Notes: a model not told the origin generated them from the letters alone. Positions 49,463 through 62,106 are shown, counted from the stretch's first letter. The stretch: DNA of 64,000 nucleotides from Emiliania huxleyi CCMP1516 (GCF_000372725.1 NW_005196528.1:433936-497935), one strand, 5' to 3'. A program made the numbers and translations.

Positions 49463-52400
49463 TCATGGCTGACGCCACCCCGGGCGGTGATTCCTCCGGC
49501 GGGGCAGCCGAGCCACCGCGCGCTTCAGCTCCTGCGGCAAGCAGCCCAGGAAGCGCGAGCCCTCGCACAGCGCCACCTTGCCCCAGCGGGCGCGCACCGC
49601 CGTGTGCGTGAGCACCAGCTGCTCCTTGGCTCGGGTCATCGCGACGTACAGCAGCCGGCGCTCCTGCTCCACCTCCTCCCCGTCGTCGGTGCAATAGTAA
49701 TGCGGCAGCAGCCCCTCCTCGACACCTGTCACGAAGACGTGCTCGAACTCGAGGCCCTTGGCGGCGTGGATCGTCGAGAGCTGCACTGCGCCGCGCGCCG
49801 ACGCGCTCTTGCGCTGCCCCTGCTCGTCGAGCGCGTCGACGTCCGACACCAAGCTGATCTGGTCGAGGAAAGCGTCGAGCTCGTACACCTCGCGCTCTCT
49901 CGCCAGGCTGGCCAGCTCGCCGAGGTTGCGCCACCGACCCGCCTCGTCGTCGCCGCCCTTGTCCAGCATCGCCGCGTAACCACTCTCGCGCAGCAGCAGC
50001 TGCAGCATCGCCGCCAACGAGCCGCTGCCGCCGGCCGCGCCGCCGCCGCCGGCCGCGCCGCCGCCGCCGGCCGCGCCGCCGCCGCCGGCCGCGCCGCCGC
50101 CCCCGTCCTCGTCGCGCGCCTCCTCGCTGAGCCGCGCCCCACCGCCGCCCCGCTCCTCGGCCAGCGCCTCGGCCTCCGCCGCCATCGCCTCCAGCGCGAC
50201 TTCCGCCTCCGCCATCGAGTAGTCGTCCGCGAGCCCGGCGCGCCCCTCGTCGTCACGCCCCGATGGGTCGCGCAGCCGCCTGCGGATCTCGCTGCTCACC
50301 ATCTTGAGACGCACCACCTCCTCCCCCTCCCGGCCGTCGCCCTCGAGCGCCGTCGCGCCGCCCCGCGCGCTGAGCGCCTCCTCCTCCTCGTGCGCCGCGC
50401 TCGCCTGATCGACGAGCGCGCGAAAGCGCGTAATCAGCTCGTAGAAGCCGCGGACGGCGTTCACGACATTGGCCCTCAACTTGGGCAAGCGATCCTCGAT
50501 GAGCGCCGCGTCGGCGTCGCACAGCGGCGCAGCAGAGGTAGCGTACAGCTCGACCGCGCGCCACAGGCTCACGCCGCACGCCTCGCTCGCCGCGTACAGC
50601 GCCTCCACGCTCGTCGCGCCGATCTTACGCGGCGGCACGTTGAGGACGCGCTCAAGCGCGATCGTGTCGTTGTTGCGCAGCAGCTGCAGGTAGGCCAGCG
50701 CGTCACGGATCTCCTTGCGCGCATAAAAGGAGCGCTGCGCCGCTAGCACGTACGGCACGCCCTCGCGCACCAGCCGCCGCTCGAACGCCATCGACTGAGC
50801 GTTCGTGCGGTACAGGATCGCAATCGACGGCGGCGTCGGCGCGCGAGTGTGGGCGCGTGTGTGACTGCAGTGCGCGGCGAGCGCGGCGTCTCGAATCCGC
50901 AGGATCTCGTCCACCACGTACTCGGCCTCGTGCTCCCCGTCCTCGAGCTGCACGAGCTGGACGCACTCGGCCGCAGACGGCGCGTCGACCCACTGCTCGT
51001 CGGGAAGCTCGAGGAGAGCGTCCTCGGCTGTGGCCTCGGGCGTGACGAGCCGAAGCTGCGCGCTCGGGTCGGCGGCATAGGCGGGCGAGAGGAGGCGCAT
51101 GGCCATGTCGAGGATGCCCTGGCGCGAGCGGTAGTTGAGCTCCAGATTGAGCTGCCGCCCACCGCCGGAGCGCGGCAGCGGCGGGAGCGGGATGGCTTGG
51201 ACGGCCGTCTGCAGCGCCTGCACCGACTCGTATGCGCCGTGTGGGAGCGGCACGGCGGGCACAGCGGGCGGGAGCGTCCGGATCGCAAACTCGGAATCAA
51301 GGCGCGCCTGGTTGCGGATGTCGGCGCCGCGCCACCCGTAGATGGCTTGGTCCGCGTCGCCAACGACGAAGACGTTCTTGTGGTCGCGCGCGAGGAGGCT
51401 GAGCAGCTGGTACTGCACCGAGTTGGTGTCCTGAAACTCGTCGACGAGCAGGTGGCGCCAGTGGCCCGCGTACTTGCGCCGCGTGCGCTCGCTCGTGCGG
51501 AGCAGCGTCTCGGTGAGGAGGAGCATGTCGTCAAAGTCGATGATGTTCTCGTCGCGCAGTGTCTGCTGGTAGCCCTCGAAGACCGCCGCGGCGAGCCGTA
51601 GCTTCTGCGCGCCGAGGGCACGCAGCTTTGCCGGCGGATGCAGCCGGAAGCGCTGCGCGTCGTACATGTCGTTCTTCGCGGCCGAGATGATTGCCTGCAC
51701 CGCGCCCGCGCTGAAGTCGTCCTTCTTCTTCTGCTCGGCGGTCTGCTCGGCGGCGCCCGTCGCGCTGCCGCCCTCGAGCCGCATCTTGAGCTTCTTGATC
51801 AGCTTGAGGCTCGAGTACTCGTCGTACACCGCGAAGCCACTGCGGTACGGCAGCTCCTCGGGCAGCCTCGTGATGTCCTGACGCAGTATCGCCAAGCAGA
51901 GCGAGTGGAAGGTGCCCATCGTGATCGCGTCGGCCTCGCAGGGGCCGATGAGCCTCGTGATGCGCTCGCGCAGCTCGCGCGCCGCCTTGTTGGTGAAGGT
52001 GACCGCCAGCACGCGCTGCGGCGGCACGCGCGCCTCCTCCACGAGGTGCGCAATGCGAGCGGTGAGCACCCGCGTCTTCCCCGTGCCCGGGCCGGCGGCG
52101 ACGCGTAAGGGTCCGTCAGCGCACACGACCGCCGCGAGCTGCTGCTGGTTCATGCCGCGCAGCAGCTGCAGCGACGAGAGCTCGAGCGCATCAAGCGCGA
52201 GCGTCGCGGGCGGCGGCGGCGGCGGCGGCGGCGAGGCGGCGGCGACGGCTGCGGCATTTTGGAGCGCTGCGCCTTCTACCTCGGCCGCCTCGCGCGCGGT
52301 GCGTGAGGAGAGCATATCGTGCCGCTGGCCGCGCGTCTTGCGCACGTGGCAGCGCACGCACAGCGCCTGCAGGTTGGTGAGACCGTTGGTGCCACCGAGC

Positions 52401-52753
52401 GCCAGCGGCACGATGTGGTCGATTTGGTGTGTAGGCGGGAGGAGGCAGCCGCAGCCGGCGCACTTGTACTGCTGCCGGTAGGCGACGATCTTTTTTTCGC
52501 GTTCGCTCAGCACCCGCGCCGTGATTTCTCCCGCGTATACGTTCGTCTCGTCGGCCGTGAGCGATGGCGGCAGCGCACCAGGCGGTACCGCCCCGGGCTT
52601 GGAGCTTAGCGAGCGACGGCGTGGCGTGGCGGCACAGAGCGCAATAGTGCAGCAGCGCGAGACGGCCGGTGATGCGAGCGGCGCGGGCAAGGCAAAGCCG
52701 AGCGTCGCTACGAGGACACGCGGGTGGGCGACGGTGCTTAGTGGCGGTCGCAT
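49463..52753 (-). CDS. HNH endonuclease - UvrD/PcrA-type helicase fusion, probably organelle-targeted
   Basis: A single 1096-residue exon starts at 52753. A hydrophobic leader (V-L-V-A-T-L-G-F-A-L-P-A-P-L) and a basic Ser/Arg-rich stretch suggest a bipartite plastid signal. Residues about 85-140 are an HNH domain: C-A-G-C-G, H-Q-I-D-H-I-V-P-L-A-L-G-G, N-L-Q-A-L-C-V-R-C-H. A complete superfamily 1 helicase follows: Q motif region G-M-N-Q-Q-Q; Walker A G-P-G-T-G-K-T; F-T-N-K-A-A; V-D-E-F-Q-D-T-N; G-D-A-D-Q-A-I-Y-G-W-R-G-A; L-Y-R-T-N; T-I-H-A-A-K-G-L-E-F; R-R-L-L-Y-V-A-M-T-R-A. A Gly/Ala repeat (G-G-G-G-A-A four times) interrupts domain 2B. The HNH ligands look intact, so it may nick and unwind DNA. 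Affinity is bacterial/plastid, and nuclease plus motor in one chain is unusual for this family. Confidence 0.9.
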   Translation of the reverse strand: MRPPLSTVAHPRVLVATLGFALPAPLASPAVSRCCTIALCAATPRRRSLSSKPGAVPPGALPPSLTADETNVYAGEITARVLSEREKKIVAYRQQYKCAGCGCLLPPTHQIDHIVPLALGGTNGLTNLQALCVRCHVRKTRGQRHDMLSSRTAREAAEVEGAALQNAAAVAAASPPPPPPPPATLALDALELSSLQLLRGMNQQQLAAVVCADGPLRVAAGPGTGKTRVLTARIAHLVEEARVPPQRVLAVTFTNKAARELRERITRLIGPCEADAITMGTFHSLCLAILRQDITRLPEELPYRSGFAVYDEYSSLKLIKKLKMRLEGGSATGAAEQTAEQKKKDDFSAGAVQAIISAAKNDMYDAQRFRLHPPAKLRALGAQKLRLAAAVFEGYQQTLRDENIIDFDDMLLLTETLLRTSERTRRKYAGHWRHLLVDEFQDTNSVQYQLLSLLARDHKNVFVVGDADQAIYGWRGADIRNQARLDSEFAIRTLPPAVPAVPLPHGAYESVQALQTAVQAIPLPPLPRSGGGRQLNLELNYRSRQGILDMAMRLLSPAYAADPSAQLRLVTPEATAEDALLELPDEQWVDAPSAAECVQLVQLEDGEHEAEYVVDEILRIRDAALAAHCSHTRAHTRAPTPPSIAILYRTNAQSMAFERRLVREGVPYVLAAQRSFYARKEIRDALAYLQLLRNNDTIALERVLNVPPRKIGATSVEALYAASEACGVSLWRAVELYATSAAPLCDADAALIEDRLPKLRANVVNAVRGFYELITRFRALVDQASAAHEEEEALSARGGATALEGDGREGEEVVRLKMVSSEIRRRLRDPSGRDDEGRAGLADDYSMAEAEVALEAMAAEAEALAEERGGGGARLSEEARDEDGGGGAAGGGGAAGGGGAAGGGGAAGGSGSLAAMLQLLLRESGYAAMLDKGGDDEAGRWRNLGELASLAREREVYELDAFLDQISLVSDVDALDEQGQRKSASARGAVQLSTIHAAKGLEFEHVFVTGVEEGLLPHYYCTDDGEEVEQERRLLYVAMTRAKEQLVLTHTAVRARWGKVALCEGSRFLGCLPQELKRAVARLPRRRNHRPGWRQP

Positions 52754-52861
52754 TGCCGGGTGTATCTAGTAGATCAGCGGACGAGCTTGGCTTCACAGAG
52801 AGGAAGAAGAATTCTTGAAGAAGAATTCACCGGGATCGACGCTTGTCTTGTGGCCTACCCC

Positions 52862-52975
52862 ACCTGTCCCCCTGATCGTCCTTCCAAAATCCTGCTCGTG
52901 CAGGTGGGGACCCTGTCCTCCTCCCCCATCCCTCGTCTGGGTTTGTCTGTTTTCTTTCTTTCTTTTTTGGCCTAC
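52862..52975 (+). repeat. Dispersed repeat with pyrimidine tail, copy 4
   Basis: TCCTGCTCGTGCAGGTGGGG matches copy 2; the TTTGTCTGTTTTCTTTCTTT tail matches copy 5. Confidence 0.8.
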
Positions 52976-53114
52976 CCAGTTAAGGGATATTCTTTTTTGT
53001 GGATCTGTGTGCTTTTTTGTGGTTCTGAAAGTTCTGTGTGTCGCTCCTGTGTGGCCGCCACTGCCCATCTTGCGTCCACCCCTAGGTCCACCCATACCGC
53101 GCTGTTCACCTGTG

Positions 53115-53117
<3 letters not shown>

Positions 53118-53208
<91 letters not shown>
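53118..53208. repeat. (AG)n microsatellite
   Basis: About 45 AG units, between the helicase and the AP2-RING gene. Confidence 0.98.
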
Positions 53209-53211
<3 letters not shown>

Positions 53212-53469
53212 TTGTGGATGGGTGCCTGTTCACGAATCCGACCGTAGATGCCCGGGACGCGGTCGGGCGATCTGAGTCCGGATTCGGGAAATAAGATTAC
53301 CAAAGGACGCTCACTATGCTAAGAAGCTGTTCAACACCTTAGGTAATTGCGCGGAATCGAAAACTTTCTGCCGCCGTGGGCAACCTTCCTTAGATCCGAA
53401 CGAGTCAATGGCTGCAGGCTTGACTTTTGCTACGCTTCTCTCGGGTGCCGCTCGCCACTGCTCACCACC

Positions 53470-54681
53470 ATGCCACACACCTCTGCCCCACGCGTAAGGG
53501 CCATCGCCGCGACGGTGACCCAGACACGTAAGGACCGCCGCCGCGACGGTGTAGCACCCTCTCCCAAACAGGCACGCACACAAAAAAATAAAACTCTGCA
53601 AGAAGGACGTATTGAGCGTGACGTGACGAGCGTGATGGTGCGCCCTTCGGTTTTCGTCGCCGACCCGCAAGAGCCCACTCCAGAGGAAGCCGTCCAGCTG
53701 GCAGAGGCGGAGGGCTTGTCCTTGATCACGTCAAACAATGCGAGCGGCTACATGAATGTGAAGACACGAGGGGCGGGCGATAACAGGTTCTATGCCGCCG
53801 TGAGCCGGCGGGGCGTGCAAGTGGTGCTTGGCCGGTTCCGATCGGGGGAGGCTGCGGCGCTGTGTTTTGCCCGCTCGAAGGAGGGGCGAGCGGCCGCAGA
53901 GAACCTCAAGGGCGGCCGCAACAAGTTCCACTCTACCCGGGGATTGGCTTGGGTGCCTGGGAGCCACACTCGATCGGGCATTCGGATCCTGCCTTCGGCT
54001 TCGCCCATCGCGATCCCTCACGAGTGCCCCGTATGCCTCGAGACAATCGACGAGGCTGGCGCCGACCCGGTCGTCAGCGCGTGCAACCACGTCTTTTGCC
54101 GAGCTTGCATCGAGTCGGTGCAGAGCGACACCGCGACCTGCCCCCTCTGCCGCGCCACGCTCATCGAGGGGGGGCTGTCGCCAGCTTCCTCGTTGCCGAC
54201 GGAGGCGGAGGGGCTGCGACTGCACCTCTCGAGCACCAGCGCCACCGGCTACAAGGGCGTGAGCAGGGACGAGGGCCGCTTCCGAGCCATTCGCGAGGTG
54301 GACGGCAGGAGGGTCTCCCTCGGCTGCTTCGCCACGGCGGTGGAGGCGGCGGTGGCGTACGCGCGGCCCGTGCAGCAGCAGCGATGCAGCGCTCCTGCGG
54401 CCGCCTCCGTGCACCTCCAGCGCCACCCGAGATTTGGCCGGGTTGGTGTACCTGTCGGGTGGTCGATCAAAGAATGGCGTATCCAGCAAGATGCGGTGCT
54501 CCGGCGGCCACCCCGCCGCAACCGGGAGGAGGCGCACGTCGGGCCGTCCAAGGTGCTCGTCGTCGGCGGGACTGTCGCGGAGAGCGCACAGTACAACGGC
54601 AGGCTGCCGCAGTTCAGCGCCCGCGCACAGGCACGGCTCGGGCTCGAGGACACGGGCCGCGTGCGCGGCGATGACCAGTGA
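53470..54681 (+). CDS. AP2 - RING - AP2 protein (putative E3 ligase / DNA-binding fusion)
   Basis: The ATG at 53470 gives 403 residues; the frame is open further upstream and an ATG at 53635 is also possible. The first AP2-like unit is N-A-S-G-Y-M-N-V ... F-Y-A-A-V ... L-G-R-F-R-S-G-E-A-A-A-L. A C3HC4 RING follows with all ligands: C-P-V-C-L, C-N-H-V-F-C-R-A-C-I, C-P-L-C-R. The second AP2-like unit reads S-A-T-G-Y-K-G-V-S, R-F-R-A-I and L-G-C-F-A-T-A-V-E-A-A-V-A-Y-A. Y-x-G-V...L-G-x-F-x-T-x-x-E-A-A-x-A-Y is the AP2/ERF signature. The C-terminal 100 residues are basic. RING domains recruit E2 enzymes; the AP2 units would direct it to DNA. Confidence 0.75.
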   Translation: MPHTSAPRVRAIAATVTQTRKDRRRDGVAPSPKQARTQKNKTLQEGRIERDVTSVMVRPSVFVADPQEPTPEEAVQLAEAEGLSLITSNNASGYMNVKTRGAGDNRFYAAVSRRGVQVVLGRFRSGEAAALCFARSKEGRAAAENLKGGRNKFHSTRGLAWVPGSHTRSGIRILPSASPIAIPHECPVCLETIDEAGADPVVSACNHVFCRACIESVQSDTATCPLCRATLIEGGLSPASSLPTEAEGLRLHLSSTSATGYKGVSRDEGRFRAIREVDGRRVSLGCFATAVEAAVAYARPVQQQRCSAPAAASVHLQRHPRFGRVGVPVGWSIKEWRIQQDAVLRRPPRRNREEAHVGPSKVLVVGGTVAESAQYNGRLPQFSARAQARLGLEDTGRVRGDDQ

Positions 54682-54989
54682 GCCGCCCACTCGCTGCTCG
54701 CGCTGCGCGGCGGTGACCAGTGAGCCGGGTCTGAGTTTGGCCTCCGGTGAGTGAAGGCCGGTGTAGCGTCTGGGCCGCGCTAATACAAAACAATAACGCA
54801 AGCTCAGTGTCCCCACGTATAAGCTCACACGCCGCCTCCGACGAGGCACGCGCCCGAACGCGCACCCCTGCACGCGGCCGGCGCGCCAACACGCCTCCGA
54901 CGAGTCACGCACCCACAAGCGCACATCTGTACGAATCGCACGCCAACGCGCGCCAGGCTCGAGCGGGAGAAAAATCTCGGCTCTTCTCC

Positions 54990-55140
54990 GCCCTCTCTCT
55001 CAGCTCCGCTCGGCTCCTCTCGGCTCCTCTCGGCTCCCTCTCGGCTCCCTCTCGGCTCCCTCTCAGCTCCGCTCGGCTCCTCTCGGCTCCCTCTCGGCTC
55101 CCTCTCGGCTCCCTCTCGGCTCCTCTCGGCCGGTCTCAGC
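54990..55140. repeat. CTCGGCTCC(CT)CT minisatellite
   Basis: About a dozen units of 10-12 bp alternating CTCTCGGCTC and CCTCTCGGCTCC, some with CAGCTCCG variants. Confidence 0.9.
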
Positions 55141-55322
55141 AGATCTGTCGCCCTGACCGCCCATCCCCGGTCTCCGGGAGGCTGGGTCTGTCAGCAGGCG
55201 GGGGGGTATGGTCTCGAGGTGGGTTGCGTGAGCCTACCATACCAACGCCGCAAAAAGTCCGAACCCAGGCTGCGCAAAAAAAATTCCCGCGGGCCCCGCG
55301 AGGGCGGCGAGGCACTTAGTAG

Positions 55323-57174
<1,852 letters not shown>

Positions 57175-58225
57175 ACTATAGAGGTTTAGAGTGGTACAGG
57201 TATAGAGTAGTGAGTACTTTTGGACGCTATCGAAAGCAACCGTCGGCTTTCGGCGAATACTTGAGCACTGGATAGGGTCGATTCCGCACGGTACGGGACC
57301 CCTCGTGATCTCGCCGAGGCATGTGCTCGAGGACACCCCTCCCCTCGATTTACGACCTCTTTCGCGAGGGAAGGCCGGGGAATACGATATTCTCGAGGGT
57401 CGCGAGGTGGCGGGTTGAGTTTCGACTTGACGGCTATGTGAATCCGCGCGGAGTATAGCGAGTACCCTTCTCTCCGACGCGAGGTAGGTGCGTCTCCTCG
57501 CCAAAGAGTACAAAAAGATTGTTATCAAACAAAGTGTGCCGCAGGCGCCGCGGCTTGGCCGAGGGGGTCGCGACTCGGGCCGTAGCGCGTAGGCGTAGCC
57601 CTAGCCGGGCACCTCGCCTTGCCGGGGGCACGGGGGGGGCACGGCGCGAGCCCCCTCTGCCACCGCCGCCATATGATACGCCGCTCGACACGGGCCGAGG
57701 GGGTGACACGCTGAGTGACCCAGACGCTGAGACGGGCGGGGCAGTCCCGGGCTGTCGCGGCACGCGGGCTCGGCGCTCGGGGGGGCGGGGGGCGCGCGCG
57801 CGCGCGCGGGCGGGAATATGTGAGATTGTGACACGGGGGTTCGTCATGGCGTCACAAATCGAATCTGCCTAGAAAACTAGAATGAGAAATCTGCTCACCC
57901 CAATGGGCCACTCCCCACAAATGCGAAATGGGAGCTCCCCACAAAAACTCGTCTCAATACTCAAATCTCAATGACAATGTGAACTCTCAAAGTCTCATTC
58001 TTAATTTTGTCTACACGTTTCTCTTGACTGTACTGGGCCACTTAGTGCGTGGGCCGCGCCGCTGGCTGCTGGCTGCCGCATGCCGTGCGTCCCGAGACGC
58101 ACGGAGGAAGGGGCCCCCAACCCCTCCTCGACTAGTTTGCAAGGGCGCGCGAGCTCACCCCTCCCAACGCCGAGGCTAGCAATCGACGAGAAACGAATGA
58201 GGTTGTGGCCGCGGCGCGCCAGGTC
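57175..58225. other. Intergenic, nothing recognised
   Basis: Contains G- and GC-rich runs, including (GC)n near 57797-57808, between the 3' ends of the sulfatase and Mpv17-like genes. Nothing supportable as a gene. Confidence 0.45.
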
Positions 58226-59479
58226 TCAGGTCATCATGTGGGAGGAGAGGACGGCCCAGATGGCGCCTGGTCATGCCAGTCGTGGGCGTCGGGGCGTCGG
58301 ATCGTGTGGGTACGGGGCAATGGGTCGGCGAGGCGGCGCGCCCATCGCAAGGGCGACGAGGAAGTGGTAGTTCTTTGGCACAAGGAGCAGGTTGACAAAG
58401 TCCGCCGTCAGCCAAAAGACCGCCTGCGCTCACCTCGGCGCGGTGAGAGGACGGCATGTCTGGTAGAGGATCGCTTGCTGGCCAGGGAAGGGGCTGGCGA
58501 GGGGGTCGGGAGTCGCGCCGTGCGCTTGTAGCGGTCGGTAAACGGCTCGGAGATCGGGCCGACGCCGCGCGTGGCCAGCTCCGGCACCGGCGTCTTCTTG
58601 AGCATGACTTCCCACGCAGCGACGAAGACCTGAGTCGCGGGGCGGCGGCACACGGTGATGTGGCACTGGCGTGGCGGGGCGGCGGCGGGGCGGCGGACTT
58701 TGCGGTGGTCGGAGGGTGCTCCGGGGGAGGGGGGCGAGCCGGACCAGGGTGAGGAGCGGCGTCATCGTGAGCTGGTTGAGCACCGCCTTGCCCATGGAGT
58801 CGAGTAGCCGGTACGGGCGCGACAGGGTGAGGGAGGAGAGGAGCTTGAGCCAAGGCGCGACGCAGAACGCGACCACCGCGCCCCAGCCGGCGAAGAAGAG
58901 GAGCCTGCGGGCGGCGGGAGGAGGCGCGGTGAAGCGCGACGCCGTGCCGTATCCGCCGGGAAAACCTCCCCTCCCTTCCCCGCCCTGTCGTGCTCCCTCC
59001 GTCCTCACCTCATCGGGTCGGCCGACTGTTGCTTGATGATGCAAGTGGCCACCAGCTCACCGGCAGCGGCGAAGGCTGCGCCCTCGAGCAAGCCGTACAC
59101 CCACGGCTTCGCCTCGCGCCGCGAGCGATACCACTGCAGCACGCCGCCCGCCTTGGCCTTCTTCTTGTTCTTGGCCGTGCTGTCCTCGGCGTCGAAGAGC
59201 GCCTTGCCGCGCTCGGCCGGCTTGGTTGGCGTCGGCTCCGGAGGCGGCGCCCTACCGGATGAAAAAACACTTTCCATCAGACCTCTCGAGCTGCGCGACC
59301 ACTCAACAGTGGCCCCCATGCTAGAGCACGCTCCACTTCGATGCCGGGCTCGATCCCCAGTTGTCGCCGTCGCCGAGGCGAGCCGGCGGCGCCGCCTTGC
59401 GCGGGGTTCGCCGCATCGCGAGCGGCTTGTCGGACGCGGGCGAGCGCGAGCGTGCGGGACTCTTGGACGCGCGCGGCAT
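58226..59479 (-). CDS. Mpv17/PMP22-family membrane protein, six exons
   Basis: Exons 59337-59479, 59009-59251, 58745-58904, 58519-58629, 58342-58423 and 58226-58266 join in frame to 259 residues. Introns 1-3 are GT-AG; introns 4 and 5 are GC-AG. After a basic Ser/Arg/Pro-rich N-terminus the family pattern appears: W-Y-R-S-R-R-E-A-K-P-W-V-Y-G, E-G-A-A-F-A-A-A-G-E, D-P-M-R-L-L-F-F-A-G-W-G-A, G-K-A-V-L-N-Q-L-T-M-T-P, W-L-T-A-D-F-V-N-L-L-L-V-P, and the terminal A-I-W-A-V-L-S-S-H. Four membrane segments are expected, in inner mitochondrial, peroxisomal or plastid membranes; the long N-terminus may be a targeting peptide. Family members are proposed channels. The choice of GC donors rests on restoring conserved motifs. 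Confidence 0.75.
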
Positions 59480-60198
59480 TAGCAGACAAAGACGGTGGGG
59501 AAAGACGGTGGGGGCCAGTAGAGCGAGCCAGTAGAGCCCGCAGTCGAAACGAAAAGAAAAAGGCGTTGATGAGACAAAAACACAACCGGACCCAGAAGAG
59601 AATGACGCGACAGAGGAGGAAGTGACAAGGGAGAGAACGACGAGAGTGGGACGGCCGCGAGGTGGCATGAAGGTTGCAGCGAGAAGCGGCGAGAGACTGC
59701 GAAAAGAGATAGGAAGAGGCAGACTCCCTAGGGTGGGCGACGGCTAGCGCATCACACCCCTCTCCTTAAAATCCCTGTGTGGTGGCGGCGTGCCGTCCTC
59801 CCATGCCCCCTTGTTTTGTCTGTTTTCTTTCTTTCTTTCTTTAACCCCGGACCCAAGACGCACAAGCACAAGACAGCCGAGAAGGGAGAGACAGCAACGA
59901 CAGTCAGAAGCCAGCGCTGGGTACAGGTAGGCATGCTGGCGTAGTATTTTCTTTCTTTTACAAGCGCGCACGCCCGCGCGACGACCCACGGCCCATCGCC
60001 TCTGCTGCCTCCTCAAACGGCATATTTCCGTGGTCCTCCTCGTTTACACCGCCACACCGCGTGGGGCGCAGGGCGCCGGGCGCTGCGCGACCGGCGCCCA
60101 AGCCGCACTAGCCGGTCGCACCCGCGCGCTCCCCTCCGGCGGCCGCGGCGTGCGTGCTGTAGGTACGAGATGCGGCTCGACGCGGGCAAGAGGGCGTC
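59480..60198. other. Intergenic with one dispersed repeat
   Basis: Contains copy 5 of the pyrimidine-tail repeat and no supportable gene. Confidence 0.5.
59775..59842 (+). repeat. Dispersed repeat with pyrimidine tail, copy 5
   Basis: TGTGTGGTGGCGGCGTGCCG and TCCTCCCATG match copies 1 and 3. It ends in TTTTCTTTCTTTCTTTCTTT. Confidence 0.85.
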
Positions 60199-61396
60199 TC
60201 AACCCACCATCAACTCGGGCCGCGCGACGCTGGGGATGCGAACCTTTGAGACGAGCACCTCGTCGATAATTCCGTAGTCCTTGGCCTCCTCTGGCGTCAT
60301 GAAGAAGTCGCGGTCGCAGTCGTCCTCCACCTGCGCGTGCGGAGCACGGGAGAGGGGCGGCGCTGGGGCGGAAGGGGCGAGGGGGAGGGGCAAGCGGAGA
60401 AGAGGGGGGAGGGGGGGTGTGTGGGGGGGTCGGGAGGGGCGGGGGGGGCGCCTTGTCGACGGGCTGGCCTGTGTAGTCGGCAATGTACTCGCAGAGCAGC
60501 GCGCGGATGAAGAGAATCTCCTTGGCCTGGATCTCAATGTCGGCTGCCTGGCCCTGCGCGCCTCCGAGCGGCTGGTGGATCATGATGCGCGAGTTGGGCA
60601 GCGAGCGCCGCTTGCCCTTCTGGCCGGCGCCGAGGAGGAACGCGCCCATCGACGCCGCCGTGCCGAAGCACACCGTGTTGATGTCGCACGGCACGTACTG
60701 CATCGTGTCGAAGATGGCCATGCCAGCCGAGACGGAGCCTGCGGCCGCAGGAAAGAGCGGTCGACGCGGCGAGGGGTCGGCGGGCGAGGTGGAGTTTGCG
60801 ACAGCAGGCGAGGCTGTGTCCCGCGCAGCCCTCCCCCGCGCAGAGAGTAGCCCTGAGCTCGGCCGCATGCACCGGCCATCCTCCGGGGCGGCGTGGGTGT
60901 GCGGCGGTGCGGGCGCCTCCGGGCGAGTTGATGTAGAGGGTGATGTCCTTCTCGGCGGCCTCGTTGGCCAGGTAGAGCAGCTGCGCGACAAGCAGGTTGG
61001 CCACCTCGTCGTCCACGCCCTGCCCGAGCAGCAGGATGCGGTCCTTGAGCAGCCGGGACATGACGTCCATCTTGTCGTCACCCGAGCCAACCATCGGCAG
61101 CGGCAGGAAGCCGGGCCGCGGACCAGGCGTGCCTGGCGGGTCCTTGCGCCGCGGGTCAATCTCGGGCTTCTTGGGCTCGTCCATCGAAGGCAGCAGGACA
61201 CCACGCGGTGAGACCTGCGGCAGCAGCCGGAGGCGCGTGGTTGATTGGGCGGCAGTGACGGGCAAGGCAGCGGCGTGTCCGCGGCGCTCACCGAGTAGTA
61301 GTCGCGCATACTGGCGGGACCGGCGCGCGAAGCGGCATGCCGCGGCGGCAGCGGCGGCCCCAGCAGAGCTGCGCAGCAGGCGCCGAGCGAAAGCAT
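60199..61396 (-). CDS. clpP: ATP-dependent Clp protease proteolytic subunit, plastid type, four exons
   Basis: Exons 61292-61396, 60917-61214, 60452-60738 and 60199-60330 give 273 residues. Intron 1 is GT-AG (77 bp); introns 2 and 3 are GC-AG (178 and 121 bp). Exon 1 encodes a signal-peptide-like leader ([13 protein letters not shown]) followed by an R-H-A-A-S-R-A transit-like stretch, as for plastids with extra membranes. ClpP motifs then run in order: [10 protein letters not shown], split by a GC-AG intron and resuming [16 protein letters not shown] with the catalytic Ser; R-I-M-I-H-Q-P with the His; [11 protein letters not shown] with the Asp. The catalytic triad is complete, so an active serine protease ring subunit is expected. 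Confidence 0.92.
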
Positions 61397-62055
61397 CAGG
61401 CGACCTCCCCTTTCTCGTGGATTTCCGCTTGTCGCGCCCAAGGGAGCGCTCGGTGATCTTCGCCGCCTGCGACGAGCCAGCATGGCTCGTCGCTCGACGG
61501 GAGCCTGCCCAGTATGCTCTCGGCATTCTGTACAGCCTCGCCAAGCTCTCTGGGAAGGTCTACAGGGCCAGGGCGGGCCGCCTCGGGCGCGATGGCGCGC
61601 TGAATGAATGAATGAATAGAACCATGACTACGAGCTCTAGATCGGGTCGCCGGCAGCGGGCTTGCGCGGCGCGCTGCTCGACGGCAGGCTGCTCCCCACC
61701 CTTTCAACAGTGTCTTTTGCCTCGCTTCTCTCGCTGCAACCGCCTCCGGGGGCCGGCGCCGGCCGCCTCGCTTCGCCAGTGCTGTCTCCTACGCCTACGA
61801 CACGCGCATCGTCTCTCCGCCCGCGTCGCCTGCGGCGGGCCCGCGTGGCGCGCTGCTCGTCGGGAGCGTGCTCAGCAGGCTGTGCAGCGCAGCCTGACTC
61901 ACTCAGAGCGCCGCTGATGCGGCGTGGGCCGCCGGCGGCGCTGGCCGCTGCTGCCGCGCACGCTGCGCTGTGGGCGTCACCATCGTGTCCTCGCCGCGTC
62001 GCCGACGCCACTTGGCGCTCGCCGCTGCCCTGCCCTTCCCTGCCATCGCGCAAAC

Positions 62056-62056
62056 A

Positions 62057-62105
<49 letters not shown>

Positions 62106-62106
62106 A
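62056..62106. repeat. (CA)n microsatellite
   Basis: About 22-24 CA units. Confidence 0.97.

Noticed and set aside
60044-61483. Single long frame over the ClpP locus
   Set aside because: It reads through introns. Only the four-exon model keeps N-S-P-G-G-S-V-S-A-G and the catalytic order intact.
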